Source: Ochrobactrum sp. Q0168
GTDB lineage: Bacteria; Pseudomonadota; Alphaproteobacteria; Rhizobiales; Rhizobiaceae
NCBI RefSeq assembly: GCF_016427605.1
Contig: NZ_JAELXQ010000010.1
Coordinates: 59,525-123,524, forward strand
DNA length: 64,000 nucleotides
Direction of reading: 5' to 3'
Below are positions 16,127-25,072 of the stretch, piece after piece. The translations under genes were made by a program, and so were the position numbers. The notes under the pieces were generated by a model, which worked only from the letters and a program-made list of their open reading frames with translations, did no database searches and was not told the DNA's origin. Each line of letters begins with the position of its first letter. The first letter of the stretch is position 1.

Positions 16127-17752
16127 ATGAAGACGCCTGTCATCCGTAGACTACTTTCAGCGACTGCTGCCTTGGTCATGACAGTGACTTCTGCGACGGT
16201 CGTTACGCCCGTATATGCACAGCAAGCCGCGCCCGCCCAACCCGCGGCGAAACCGAATATTCTCGTTATTTTCGGCGACGATGTCGGTCAAACCAACATC
16301 AGCGCCTATAGCGATGGGCTCGTCGGGTACAGAACGCCTAATATCGACCGGATTGCCAAGGAAGGCATGCGGTTCACTGACTATTATGCGGAAAACTCTT
16401 GCACAGCCGGGCGTTCAACCTTCATCACTGGTCAGGTTTGCTTACGAACGGGTCTGTGCAAAGTGGGCGCGCCCGGAGCGCCGGTTGGTCTTCAGGCAAA
16501 CGATATCACTATCGCCCAGGCTCTGAAGCCACTCGGATACGCAACTGGGCAGTTTGGCAAGAACCACCTTGGTGACAAGGATGAATTTCTGCCGACCCAA
16601 CACGGTTTTGACGAGTTCTTCGGAAACCTTTACCATCTGAATGCCGAAGAGGAGCCGGAGCAGCCCACTTGGCCGAAGAACGACAAGGAATTTCTTAAGG
16701 CATATTCTCCAAGAGGCGTAGTAAAATCCTCTGCTGACGGCAAAGTCGAAGATACGGGTCCGCTTACCAAGAAGCGGATGGAGACTATTGATGACGAAAC
16801 CACAGCCGCCGCGATTGATTTCATTGACCGCCAGACCAAGGCCGGCAAACCGTTCTTCACCTGGATGAACACCACCCGCATGCATGCCTTCACGCATGTT
16901 CGTGAGTCCATGCGCGGCCAAAGCGGCATGGCTTATAACGAATATGCGGATGGTATGATCGAGCATGACGGCGATGTCGGCAAACTTCTCAAGAAGCTTG
17001 ACGATCTTGGCATCACAGACAACACAATTGTCGTTTACACCACCGACAACGGACCGAACCAATGGTCATGGCCGGACGCAGCCACCACGCCCTTCCGTTC
17101 GGAAAAAGACACCAATTGGGAAGGTGCTTTCCGCGTTCCAGCTATGGTCCGCTGGCCAGGACATATCAAGCCTGATCAGGTTTCGAATGAGATGTTCTCC
17201 GGGCTGGACTGGTTTCCAACACTGTTGGCCGCAGCCGGGGATCCGGACATAAAGGACAGATTGTTGAAGGGCTGGAAGCCAGAGGGCAGCACCACAACCT
17301 TCCGCAATCATCTCGACGGTTACAACCAGCTCGATTATCTGACTGGAAAGGCAGATAAAAGTTCACGGAGTGAATTCTTTTACTTCGATGACGACGGCAA
17401 CTTGGTTGCGACACGATTCGACGAATGGAAAGTGGTATTCCATGAACAGCCAGCGCCCGGAGGATTTGCTGTGTGGCAAACACCGCTGGTAACCTGGCGT
17501 GTACCGAAGCTGTTTAACCTTCGTATGGACCCGTATGAACGCGCTGACGTCGTCTCCGACCAGTACAATGACTGGCTGGTACGAAACGACTTCCTTCTTG
17601 TGAAGGCCCAGCTGAAGGCCGCGGCTTTGTTGGAGACTTTTGTCCAGTATCCGCCAAGCCAACGCAACGCCAGCTTTAACCTCGAAGGTGTACGGGCGCA
17701 GGTCGACAAAGCAATTGATCAGTCGTTCAAGGAACGCGGTATAGAAAAGTAA
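16127..17752 (+). CDS. Exported arylsulfatase-family hydrolase (CTAGR type)
   Basis: This 541-residue protein has a signal peptide (1-31, ending PVYA; RR at 7-8). It is a type I sulfatase: FGDDVG (D51, D52) provides metal ligands, SCTAGRSTFITG contains the C92-x-A-x-R sequence whose Cys must be oxidised to formylglycine, and TDNGPN supplies further metal ligands. The common proline of CxPxR is alanine here, a variant seen in a large bacterial sulfatase subgroup. A formylglycine-generating enzyme gene at 24097 can supply the modification. GAGGAGG precedes the start, and the conserved motif lies 125 bp upstream. A strong terminator-like hairpin separates it from the MoxR operon. The sulfate ester it cleaves is unknown. 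Confidence 0.88.
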   Translation: MKTPVIRRLLSATAALVMTVTSATVVTPVYAQQAAPAQPAAKPNILVIFGDDVGQTNISAYSDGLVGYRTPNIDRIAKEGMRFTDYYAENSCTAGRSTFITGQVCLRTGLCKVGAPGAPVGLQANDITIAQALKPLGYATGQFGKNHLGDKDEFLPTQHGFDEFFGNLYHLNAEEEPEQPTWPKNDKEFLKAYSPRGVVKSSADGKVEDTGPLTKKRMETIDDETTAAAIDFIDRQTKAGKPFFTWMNTTRMHAFTHVRESMRGQSGMAYNEYADGMIEHDGDVGKLLKKLDDLGITDNTIVVYTTDNGPNQWSWPDAATTPFRSEKDTNWEGAFRVPAMVRWPGHIKPDQVSNEMFSGLDWFPTLLAAAGDPDIKDRLLKGWKPEGSTTTFRNHLDGYNQLDYLTGKADKSSRSEFFYFDDDGNLVATRFDEWKVVFHEQPAPGGFAVWQTPLVTWRVPKLFNLRMDPYERADVVSDQYNDWLVRNDFLLVKAQLKAAALLETFVQYPPSQRNASFNLEGVRAQVDKAIDQSFKERGIEK

Positions 17753-17758
17753 CAGTTG

Positions 17759-17785
17759 GGCGCGCTCCAAAAGAGCGCGCCTTTT
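17759..17785 (+). terminator. Intrinsic terminator/attenuator between sulfatase and moxR
   Basis: GGCGCGCTC and GAGCGCGCC form perfect 9-bp arms with a CAAAA loop and a TTTT tail, 7 bp after the sulfatase stop. The moxR start is only 24 bp further and no separate promoter is apparent, so partial read-through is the likely way the MoxR operon is expressed. Confidence 0.8.
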
Positions 17786-17808
17786 CCCACCATTTCAGGA
17801 TACCCAAT

Positions 17809-18789
17809 ATGGCTGCACGCGATGATATTCTGAAACTCGGCGAACGGGTTGGGCAATCCGTCATCGGGCAAGAGCAAATGGTCGAACGCCTTTTGCTGGG
17901 CGTCATTTCCAACGGCCATATTTTGGTTGAAGGGCTTCCGGGTCTCGCCAAGACCCGCGCAATCAAAAGCCTCGCAAAAAACCTTGAATCCGAACTTTCC
18001 CGCATACAGTTCACGCCTGATCTGCTGCCAGCGGATGTCACCGGCTCAGAAATCTATATTTCAGACGGCGCAAAGAGCGCCTTCCAGTTTCAGCAAGGAC
18101 CTATCTTCGCCAACCTCATTCTCGCCGATGAAATCAACCGTGCGCCGGCCAAGGTGCAATCCGCCTTGCTGGAAGCGATGGAGGAACGGCAGGTAACGGT
18201 CGGCGGAAAGAGCTATCCTTTGCCGGACCTATTCATGGTCATGGCCACGCAAAACCCGATTGAGCAGGAAGGCACCTATCCTCTGCCCGAAGCACAGCTG
18301 GATCGTTTTCTGCTTCATATTCGCGTCGATTATCCAGACGAAACATCCGAAGCCGCAATCATGCGGCTCAATCGGGACGAGGAACAGCAGGCCCATGGCA
18401 AGGCGGCCTCAAAAGAAAAGGCAACGCGCCTATCTGCACAGAGCATTTTTGAGGCGCGCAAGGAGATCGGCACGGTCACAGTTTCGGAGCCGGTCGAGAA
18501 ATATATGGTCGCACTGGTGTTCGCGACACGATATCCAGATCGCTACAATGCCGATCTGGCCAAGCTTTTACAGGTTGGCGTCAGTCCGCGCGGTGTGATC
18601 GGCCTTGATCGTATGTCGCGCGCTTATGCCTGGCTGAAAGGGCGGGATTTTGTCACTCCGGATGATGTGAAAGCGATTGTGCACGACGTATTCCGGCATC
18701 GGCTGCTATTGTCCTACGAAGCACATGCATCCAACACCACTCCCGACCAGATTATCGACCGCATCACCGAATTGGTGGCCGTGTCATGA
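17809..18789 (+). CDS. moxR: MoxR-family AAA+ ATPase
   Basis: This 326-residue AAA+ chaperone of the MoxR group has Walker A GLPGLAKT (42-49), Walker B LILADEINRAP and the sensor region MATQNPIEQEGTYPLPEAQLDRF, all hallmarks of the family. MoxR proteins work with VWA-domain partners to mature or protect envelope and metalloenzyme complexes. Here it heads a classic Bat-type operon: the DUF58, DUF4381, VWA, VWA-TPR and BatD genes all follow with overlaps. Its place between a sulfatase and the enzyme that activates sulfatases suggests a client in that system, which is an inference. AGGA about 10 nt upstream supports the start. Confidence 0.92.
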   Translation: MAARDDILKLGERVGQSVIGQEQMVERLLLGVISNGHILVEGLPGLAKTRAIKSLAKNLESELSRIQFTPDLLPADVTGSEIYISDGAKSAFQFQQGPIFANLILADEINRAPAKVQSALLEAMEERQVTVGGKSYPLPDLFMVMATQNPIEQEGTYPLPEAQLDRFLLHIRVDYPDETSEAAIMRLNRDEEQQAHGKAASKEKATRLSAQSIFEARKEIGTVTVSEPVEKYMVALVFATRYPDRYNADLAKLLQVGVSPRGVIGLDRMSRAYAWLKGRDFVTPDDVKAIVHDVFRHRLLLSYEAHASNTTPDQIIDRITELVAVS

Positions 18790-19739
18790 AGGCTGGCGCA
18801 AGCGTTGAGACCGGCGTTTACATAGATACTTCTGCGCTCGTGGCACTTGAAGCTCAAGCGCGTGATCTCAGCTTCGTTCAAAAATCTCCCAGCCATCGCC
18901 AGCTTGCCGGACGAATGCGCTCGGCAGTCCGTGGCCGCGGTCTCTCCTTCGAAGAATTGCGGGAATATCTCCCTGGCGACGATATCCGTTCCATCGACTG
19001 GCGGGTTACCGCGCGCACGATGAAGCCCGTGGTGCGGGTTTATAGCGAGGAGAAAGAGCGCCCTGCGCTCGTGATTGTTGATCAACGCATCAATATGTTC
19101 TTCGGTAGCAGGCGCTCGATGAAATCCGTCACGGCAGCAGAATGCGCGATGCTCTGTGCGTGGCGTATTCTGGGTTCGGGTGATCGTGTGGGCGGCATTG
19201 TGTTCGGGGACACCGATACGGCACAGATCAAACCGCAGCGCAGCCGCAACGCAGTCATCGGACTGGCCAGCCAGATTGCGGAGAAAAATGCCGCGCTGAA
19301 TGCAAGCTATGCCCATGTCCCAGCACCATCGATGTTGAATGATATTCTGCATCACGTCAGCGCCATTGCCTATCACGACTATCTCGTGATCGTCGTCAGC
19401 GACTTCGACGGCCACGACGATAAAACACGCGACTACCTGCTACAGATATCAAGCCGCAACGACGTGATCTGCCTGCTGGTTTACGATCCTTTTCTGCTCG
19501 ATCTGCCAAAGAGCGGTGAACTGGTCATTAGCGGCGGCACCACTCAGGCAGAGTTGACCTTTGGCAAAGGGTCGATGCGCAATTCTATCGACAGTTTTGC
19601 GCGCAATCGTGGGCGCGAATTCCGCTCCTGGCAACGCGAACTCGGCCTCCCGATGTTGCCGATCTCTGCGGCAGAAGAAACCGCCCCGCAACTGCGCAAT
19701 CTCCTTGAAAAGTCCATGTGGCGTCAAAGGAGGCGGTAG
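18786..19739 (+). CDS. DUF58-domain protein
   Basis: This 317-residue cytoplasmic protein has the DUF58 core RSAVRGRGLSFEELREYLPG followed by DDIRSIDWRVTARTM and a VWA-like C-terminal half. DUF58 proteins accompany MoxR ATPases almost everywhere and are thought to couple the ATPase to its VWA partners. The start overlaps the moxR stop in an ATGA. It ends in TAG at 19737-19739, whose last base begins the GTG start of the next gene. Nothing is missing from the usual length. Confidence 0.88.
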   Translation: MKAGASVETGVYIDTSALVALEAQARDLSFVQKSPSHRQLAGRMRSAVRGRGLSFEELREYLPGDDIRSIDWRVTARTMKPVVRVYSEEKERPALVIVDQRINMFFGSRRSMKSVTAAECAMLCAWRILGSGDRVGGIVFGDTDTAQIKPQRSRNAVIGLASQIAEKNAALNASYAHVPAPSMLNDILHHVSAIAYHDYLVIVVSDFDGHDDKTRDYLLQISSRNDVICLLVYDPFLLDLPKSGELVISGGTTQAELTFGKGSMRNSIDSFARNRGREFRSWQRELGLPMLPISAAEETAPQLRNLLEKSMWRQRRR

Positions 19740-20197
19740 TGGATCAAGCAACAGACATTGCGCTGCGAACACTCCACGACATTGCCGTTCCTGCGCCGAT
19801 ATCATGGCTGCCGCAAACTTGGGGATGGGGATTGCTGGCCGGCTTGTTGCTGCTTGGTATTGCGGTCCTCGTCGTCCGACAGTTGATCCGTTACCGGCGC
19901 AATGCCTATCGGCGTGAAGCACTGCAAATCCTCGGAACCATTTCGAACAACGCACAGGCGGCAGAAGTTGCCGAACTGTTGAAGCGTACCGCTCTATCTG
20001 CCTGGCCACGCACCGACGTTGCAGCATTATCTGGCCGGCAATGGGTCGCTTTTCTCGAACGCCACAGTCCGGAACCGCTCGGAACCGACCTGAAAGCCCT
20101 TCTGACGAACCGGGAATATGAACCCGACCAGCAAGTCAACGACATGCCCGTCATCGTCACCCAGGCTCGGTTGTGGATCGAGAGGCATCATGTATGA
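19739..20197 (+). CDS. DUF4381 single-pass membrane protein
   Basis: This 152-residue protein has one membrane helix (GWGLLAGLLLLGIAVLVVRQL, about 30-50) and a cytoplasmic helical domain, the form of DUF4381 proteins in MoxR-Bat operons. The start is GTG at 19739, overlapping the previous stop by one base, with AAGGAGG upstream. A longer version from 19718 would run far into the DUF58 gene. The following gene starts inside its last codons (20190). Its own activity is unknown; it probably belongs to the membrane complex of the operon. Confidence 0.8.
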   Translation: MDQATDIALRTLHDIAVPAPISWLPQTWGWGLLAGLLLLGIAVLVVRQLIRYRRNAYRREALQILGTISNNAQAAEVAELLKRTALSAWPRTDVAALSGRQWVAFLERHSPEPLGTDLKALLTNREYEPDQQVNDMPVIVTQARLWIERHHV

Positions 20198-21179
20198 ACT
20201 CGATCATCCGTGGCTTCTGCTTTTGATGCCTCTACCCATGCTTTTGTGGTGGCTCTTGCCGACTCATCGCGTCTCAACCGCTTCAATCCGGCTCCCTTTC
20301 TTCAAGGATGTCGCGCGGGCGGCTGGCGTGGAACCGACGGAAGGCTCGGTCATTCCGCAGCGGAGCTGGTGGCAGATTGTTCTCGACATGCTCGCCTGGT
20401 GTCTGCTTGTGCTGGCGTTGGCGAGACCGCAACTGATCGAGCCGCCGATCGTCAAATCCATACCGCAGCGCGATATCCTTCTGGCGCTTGATCTCTCACA
20501 ATCGATGGATACACGCGATTTCGCGACTCCGGGCGGAACGATGGTTACGCGCATCGATGCCGTCAAAACGGTGGTTAGCGACTTCGTTTCGAAACGCGCA
20601 AGCGACAGGCTGGGTTTGATTGCCTTCGGCGACGCTCCCTATCCGCTGGCGCCCTTCACCATGGACCACGATTTGATCCGGACAATGATTGGCTCGCTCG
20701 TGCCGGGCGAGGCCGGTCCCCGAACGGCAATGGGCGATTCCATAGGCCTCGCCATTCGCATGTTCGAAAAATCGAACGTGCCGCAAAAGGTGCTCATTCT
20801 GCTTTCCGACGGCAACGACACGGCCAGCAAGATGCCGCCTTTGAAAGCGGCTGAAATTGCCAAAGACGACCATATCGTCATTCACACAGTCGCCATTGGC
20901 GATCCCAAAGCCACAGGAGAAGACAAGGTCGATACGCAAACATTACAGGCAATCGCTACGCAGACTGATGGGCGCTATTCCTTCGGGCAGGATCAGGCAA
21001 GTCTGTCCGCTATCTATGATATGCTGGATCGCATAACACCACAGGAACAGAAAGAGCTTTCATGGCGACCACGCCGCGAACTGTTCCAATATCCGGCTGC
21101 GCTATCACTGATAATCCTCGCCTTCTCCCTTTGTCTTAGTGTCGCACAGGCACACATCGCGCGGAGAGCTGCAGCATGA
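20190..21179 (+). CDS. VWA-domain membrane protein (BatA-like)
   Basis: This 329-residue protein has two N-terminal membrane helices (HPWLLLLMPLPMLLWWLLP and a second near 65-80), a von Willebrand A domain and a C-terminal helix. The metal-ion site motif DLSQSMD (DxSxS) is intact and is followed by the further VWA ligands around SDGND. The start at 20190 (MYELDHPW) matches BatA proteins; an upstream in-frame codon at 20118 lies deep in the previous gene. VWA proteins bind partners through the metal site and are switched by MoxR. It overlaps both neighbours, so the operon is translationally coupled. Confidence 0.88.
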   Translation: MYELDHPWLLLLMPLPMLLWWLLPTHRVSTASIRLPFFKDVARAAGVEPTEGSVIPQRSWWQIVLDMLAWCLLVLALARPQLIEPPIVKSIPQRDILLALDLSQSMDTRDFATPGGTMVTRIDAVKTVVSDFVSKRASDRLGLIAFGDAPYPLAPFTMDHDLIRTMIGSLVPGEAGPRTAMGDSIGLAIRMFEKSNVPQKVLILLSDGNDTASKMPPLKAAEIAKDDHIVIHTVAIGDPKATGEDKVDTQTLQAIATQTDGRYSFGQDQASLSAIYDMLDRITPQEQKELSWRPRRELFQYPAALSLIILAFSLCLSVAQAHIARRAAA

Positions 21180-22732
21180 TCTCCGACTTCCACTTCCTGC
21201 GCCCCGCCTGGCTGATTTTACTGATACTGCCGCTCATACTGGTTTGGCTTGCCGCACGGTCTTCTAACGTGAGGCAAAAGTGGAAGAACATGATCGCCCC
21301 GCATCTGCTCGAACGGCTGGTCATCGAAGGCGATGGCAAACGGCGCTTTCAACCGGCAACGCTTCTCGCGCTCATCATGACAGTCATGATCCTCGCAATC
21401 GCTGGCCCAAGTTGGGATAAGGAAACCCCACCTTTCGTGCACGACACGGCGTCACTGGTGATCGCAGTCGATCTTTCGCAGACTATGGATGCGATTGACA
21501 TCAGCCCCAGCCGCATTGAACGAGCCAAGCTCAAAATTCACGATATTCTGGCGAGTAGGGCTGGCGCAAGAACTGCGGTAATCGCTTACGCAGGCACGGC
21601 ACATCTTGTTCTGCCGCTTACCGATGACGCTGACCTGATTGAATCTTATACCGATGCCCTTTCAACCGGTATCATGCCGCGTCCGGGCAAAGATACGGGG
21701 GCGGCACTTGCCCGCGCCTCCGATCTCCTGAAAGAAGACGGTTCGTCCGGCACGATACTGTTCCTGACGGATGGCGTTGAAGCCTCAGCTGTTAAAACAC
21801 TGAGTGACGAGCGGGATAACGGCGTTGTGGTACTGGTCATAGGGACCGAAAACGGTGGTCCGATCAAGTCCGGCAATGGGGGCTTTCTCTCATCAGACAG
21901 CGGTGCGCGCCTCGTTACCAAACTCGATACTGAAAGCCTGGCACAACTGCGCTCATCGAATAAAGTCGCGGTCACAACGGTCACTGACGACGATGCCGAT
22001 GTTCGCTGGATTACCGCACAGATACAGGGCAACTTTGCGCAACAACAATCGGATAAGGAAAGTCGATGGCGCGACAACGGATGGTGGTTTCTCATTCCCG
22101 CCGTACTGCTATTCGCATTTACATTCAGGCGCGGCTGGGTGGTGCGATTGGGGAGCGTTGTCATTGCTTTTCATTTGGTTGGGAATGATCCGGCAAGCGC
22201 AAGTTCCTTCGAAGATATGTGGCTTACTCCCGATCAACAGGGACGGATCGCATTTCAAAACAACGACTTTGAGAAAGCCGCTAAGCTTTTTCGCGATCCC
22301 ATGTGGCGCGGTGTCGCCGAATATCGTGCCGGGAAATATCAGGACGCCATCAATGCGTTTGCGATCGTGGACAGCCCCGAAAGCTGGTATAATCAAGGCA
22401 ATGCGCTGCTGCATCTGAGAAAGTTTGCCGAGGCCGTTTCAGCTTACGAGAAGGCACTTCAGGCAGACCCAAAGTCGGAAGATATTCAGGCCAATCTAGC
22501 GACGGCAAAACGACTTCTGCAAGCACAGCAGAAAGAAGAACAGGATCAGGCGGAAGACCCAGATCTGAAGCCTGACAGCATCCAGTTTGATGACAAAGGC
22601 AAACAAGGCAAAGATGTCGAAATAGCCATGTCTGAACAGACATCGCAGATGTGGATCAAAAACATCGCCGTAAGCCCCGCGGCCATGTTGGCGCGTCGTT
22701 TTTCAATTGAAGCGGGAGGCGGCGCCAAATGA
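21176..22732 (+). CDS. VWA-TPR fusion membrane protein (BatB-BatC type)
   Basis: This 518-residue protein begins with two membrane helices, continues with a VWA domain whose DLSQTMD site is intact, has another membrane helix near 305-325 and ends in TPR-like repeats (SWYNQGNALLHLRKFAEAVS and neighbours), followed by an acidic, Gln/Lys-rich tail. It therefore joins in one chain what are separate BatB (VWA) and BatC (TPR) proteins in other bacteria. The TPR part should lie in the periplasm and may grip client proteins. It overlaps the preceding gene by four bases and the next gene starts in its ATGA. Confidence 0.85.
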   Translation: MISDFHFLRPAWLILLILPLILVWLAARSSNVRQKWKNMIAPHLLERLVIEGDGKRRFQPATLLALIMTVMILAIAGPSWDKETPPFVHDTASLVIAVDLSQTMDAIDISPSRIERAKLKIHDILASRAGARTAVIAYAGTAHLVLPLTDDADLIESYTDALSTGIMPRPGKDTGAALARASDLLKEDGSSGTILFLTDGVEASAVKTLSDERDNGVVVLVIGTENGGPIKSGNGGFLSSDSGARLVTKLDTESLAQLRSSNKVAVTTVTDDDADVRWITAQIQGNFAQQQSDKESRWRDNGWWFLIPAVLLFAFTFRRGWVVRLGSVVIAFHLVGNDPASASSFEDMWLTPDQQGRIAFQNNDFEKAAKLFRDPMWRGVAEYRAGKYQDAINAFAIVDSPESWYNQGNALLHLRKFAEAVSAYEKALQADPKSEDIQANLATAKRLLQAQQKEEQDQAEDPDLKPDSIQFDDKGKQGKDVEIAMSEQTSQMWIKNIAVSPAAMLARRFSIEAGGGAK

Positions 22733-24015
22733 AAATTTTGTTTCGGCTTGTCTTTTTTAGCCTCTTTTTTTCAACAAGGCTGTTCATCAACGATGCGGCG
22801 GCGCAGGACCCCATCATACGCGCAGAAATCGAGGAAACAGGCACCATCGTGCCGGGGCAGCAAGTCCATCTTGTGCTGACCGTGCTTGCTCCAGGCTTTT
22901 TTACCTCGCCCCCGCAATTTCCTTTATTCGCACTTCCCCACGCCTTGGTAACTCTGCCTGATGAAAGGTCTCAAAACACCAATGACACGATAAATGGCGT
23001 TCAGTTCAGCGGCATTGAAAAACGTTATTCCATCATACCGCAAGTCAGTGGAAGTTATAACATCCCGACAATCCAGATTTCGTTTGACTATCTTGAAGAC
23101 GGAAACCCCAAACAAGGCACAGTAACAAGCCCGCCCCTGTCTTTCATGGTCGGCGCTGCTCAACAAGACGGACAACCGGAATTTGCCGCTGGATCTTTAG
23201 AGCTATCGCAAAGCTTCGACAGGCCAGCGGATAAGTTGCAGACGGGTGATGCGCTGGTCAGAACACTCACCATTACGGCGACAGATACGGTGGCGATCAC
23301 CATTCCGCCCGTCAATGTTGGAACATCACAGGGCTTGGACCAATATGTAAAACCCGCCAGCGTAGCAGACAACGTCGCCATCGGACGGCAAACTGCAAGC
23401 CGCCGTATTGAAACCATTGTCTATACCGCCTCCAAACCCGGCACTTTTTCCCTGCCAGCGATCTCCTATCGCTGGTTTGACGTGCAATCGCAGCAGGTTC
23501 AGATTGCAACTTTATCGCAAACAACCGTAACGGTGGTCGCAAGCGCAACGAAATCTACATCGCCTGCCGCACCAGCCAGCAAGAACTGGCCGGGCCGTAA
23601 GTTACTTTGGCTGTTGGCAATAGCCGCGCTTTTGATCGCAAGTGTTATAGCCATCGCAATCCGATATAGAGTTCGGTTTACCGAAGCGCTGCACGAATGG
23701 AAGGAGCGACGCCGGAATTCGCTTCATCATTTGAAACGGCAGACCCTCCGCATTATCAAGACAGGCGATTACGCCCAAATCAACACCGCGCTGGAAGTCT
23801 GGTCGCGCCGCCTTGGATATTCTTCCCTTCATGATTGGGCCGCAGCCGCGAACGACGGGTCACTTTCCGCACAAGTCGAAATTCTCCAGCGGCAGCTTTA
23901 CGGAAGAGGTAACACCGCAGAAATCGACCGGCGCGTTCTCGTCCACGGTGTGGAGAACCGCCTTTCGCATCAACGCGCTCTAAAACCGCCCGCGCTTTTA
24001 GAGCTGAACCCCTGA
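22729..24015 (+). CDS. BatD-like membrane protein
   Basis: This 428-residue protein has a signal peptide (about 1-25), a long beta-rich periplasmic region that begins with EIEETGTIVPGQQVHLVLTV, as BatD proteins do, one membrane helix (KLLWLLAIAALLIASVIAIA, about 290-310) and a cytoplasmic C-terminal helical part. It is the last gene of the MoxR operon (17809-24015). Only 12 bp after its stop the next regulon motif begins. BatD is the periplasmic partner in Bat systems, and some have been linked to stress tolerance. No specific client can be read. Confidence 0.82.
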   Translation: MKILFRLVFFSLFFSTRLFINDAAAQDPIIRAEIEETGTIVPGQQVHLVLTVLAPGFFTSPPQFPLFALPHALVTLPDERSQNTNDTINGVQFSGIEKRYSIIPQVSGSYNIPTIQISFDYLEDGNPKQGTVTSPPLSFMVGAAQQDGQPEFAAGSLELSQSFDRPADKLQTGDALVRTLTITATDTVAITIPPVNVGTSQGLDQYVKPASVADNVAIGRQTASRRIETIVYTASKPGTFSLPAISYRWFDVQSQQVQIATLSQTTVTVVASATKSTSPAAPASKNWPGRKLLWLLAIAALLIASVIAIAIRYRVRFTEALHEWKERRRNSLHHLKRQTLRIIKTGDYAQINTALEVWSRRLGYSSLHDWAAAANDGSLSAQVEILQRQLYGRGNTAEIDRRVLVHGVENRLSHQRALKPPALLELNP

Positions 24016-24027
24016 CCTATCCACCGA

Positions 24028-24042
24028 TTTACCGTAACGTAC
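24028..24042 (+). promoter_or_regulatory. Conserved 15-bp regulatory motif, copy 5
   Basis: TTTACCGTAACGTAC on the plus strand, 12 bp after the BatD stop and 54 bp before the chosen start of the formylglycine-generating enzyme gene at 24097 (48 bp before the ATG at 24091). It puts the enzyme that activates the sulfatase under the same apparent control as the sulfatase itself. Confidence 0.75.
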
Positions 24043-24096
24043 TTCCCGCTGGACTGACACAAAGGCAAGCTTTCTACAATTTCGCGGAGGATGACG

Positions 24097-25062
24097 ATGG
24101 GTATGAACGCTTCGAGCAAACGTTGTTCCGAGCAGGTTTCAGACGAAATGGCCTGGATACCAGGTGGCACATTTCTGATGGGGTCCGACAACCATTATCC
24201 CGAAGAAGCGCCACGACATCCGGTGAAAGTAGACGGGTTCTGGATCAGCACAACGCCCGTTACCAACCGGCAGTTTTCCCGCTTCGTTGAAGAAACGGGC
24301 TATATCACGATGGCCGAGAAAGCCCCGGACCCAAAGGATTATCCAGGCGCCCTCCCAGAAATGCTGCGCGCAGGGTCGCTTGTGTTCACGCCGCCAAAGC
24401 GGGTTGAAGGCAGAGATATCGGTCAGTGGTGGAAATTCAAATTCGGAGCAAACTGGCGTAAGCCATTGGGCGGGATCAGCGATTTACGCGGCAAGCTCGA
24501 CCATCCAGTCGTACATGTGGCCTATTGTGATGCGTTAGCCTATGCGCAATGGGCCGGTCTCGATTTGCCGACCGAAGCAGAATTCGAGTTCGCTGCCAAA
24601 GGCGGACTTGAGGATCTTGAATATGCATGGGGTGATGAACTCATGCCCGGCGGCGTTGCCATGGCCAATACCTGGCAAGGTGTGTTTCCCATAAAAAGCA
24701 CAAAGCCAAAAGGCCGTGAAAGAACGTCGCCCGTGGGGTCGTTCCCTGCTAACGGTTATGGCGTCTATGACATGATCGGCAATGTCTGGGAATGGACGAA
24801 TGATTATTGGACAACCCGACATCCCGAACCTGCTCCAAGTCCATGCTGCATCCCGCGCAATCCGCGCGGTGGCGAAGCTCTCGCCAGTTTTGACCCGCAG
24901 CAACCCAATATTCGTATAGCAAGACGCGTTCTCAAAGGTGGGTCACATCTGTGCACACCGGACTACTGCCGCCGCTATCGCCCGGCGGCGCGGCATGCAG
25001 AGCCGGAGGACACATCCACCAGTCATGTCGGATTCCGGTGCGTGAAAAGACCAATAAACTGA
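24097..25062 (+). CDS. Formylglycine-generating enzyme (SUMF1 family)
   Basis: This 321-residue cytoplasmic enzyme is of the aerobic, copper-dependent type that oxidises the sulfatase Cys to formylglycine. The C-terminal sequence GGSHLCTPDYCRRYRPAAR holds the two catalytic cysteines (C286, C291) in the LCxxxYC context of true formylglycine-generating enzymes, and NVWEWTNDYW and SHVGFRC are also present. SUMF1-like proteins that lack these Cys have other roles, so this one is probably active. The start at 24097 is preferred because GGAGG ends 6 nt upstream; the ATG at 24091 touches it. The sulfatase at 16127 is the obvious substrate. The HAD gene follows after 10 bp. Confidence 0.9.
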   Translation: MGMNASSKRCSEQVSDEMAWIPGGTFLMGSDNHYPEEAPRHPVKVDGFWISTTPVTNRQFSRFVEETGYITMAEKAPDPKDYPGALPEMLRAGSLVFTPPKRVEGRDIGQWWKFKFGANWRKPLGGISDLRGKLDHPVVHVAYCDALAYAQWAGLDLPTEAEFEFAAKGGLEDLEYAWGDELMPGGVAMANTWQGVFPIKSTKPKGRERTSPVGSFPANGYGVYDMIGNVWEWTNDYWTTRHPEPAPSPCCIPRNPRGGEALASFDPQQPNIRIARRVLKGGSHLCTPDYCRRYRPAARHAEPEDTSTSHVGFRCVKRPIN

Positions 25063-25072
25063 GGGAGAGTTC

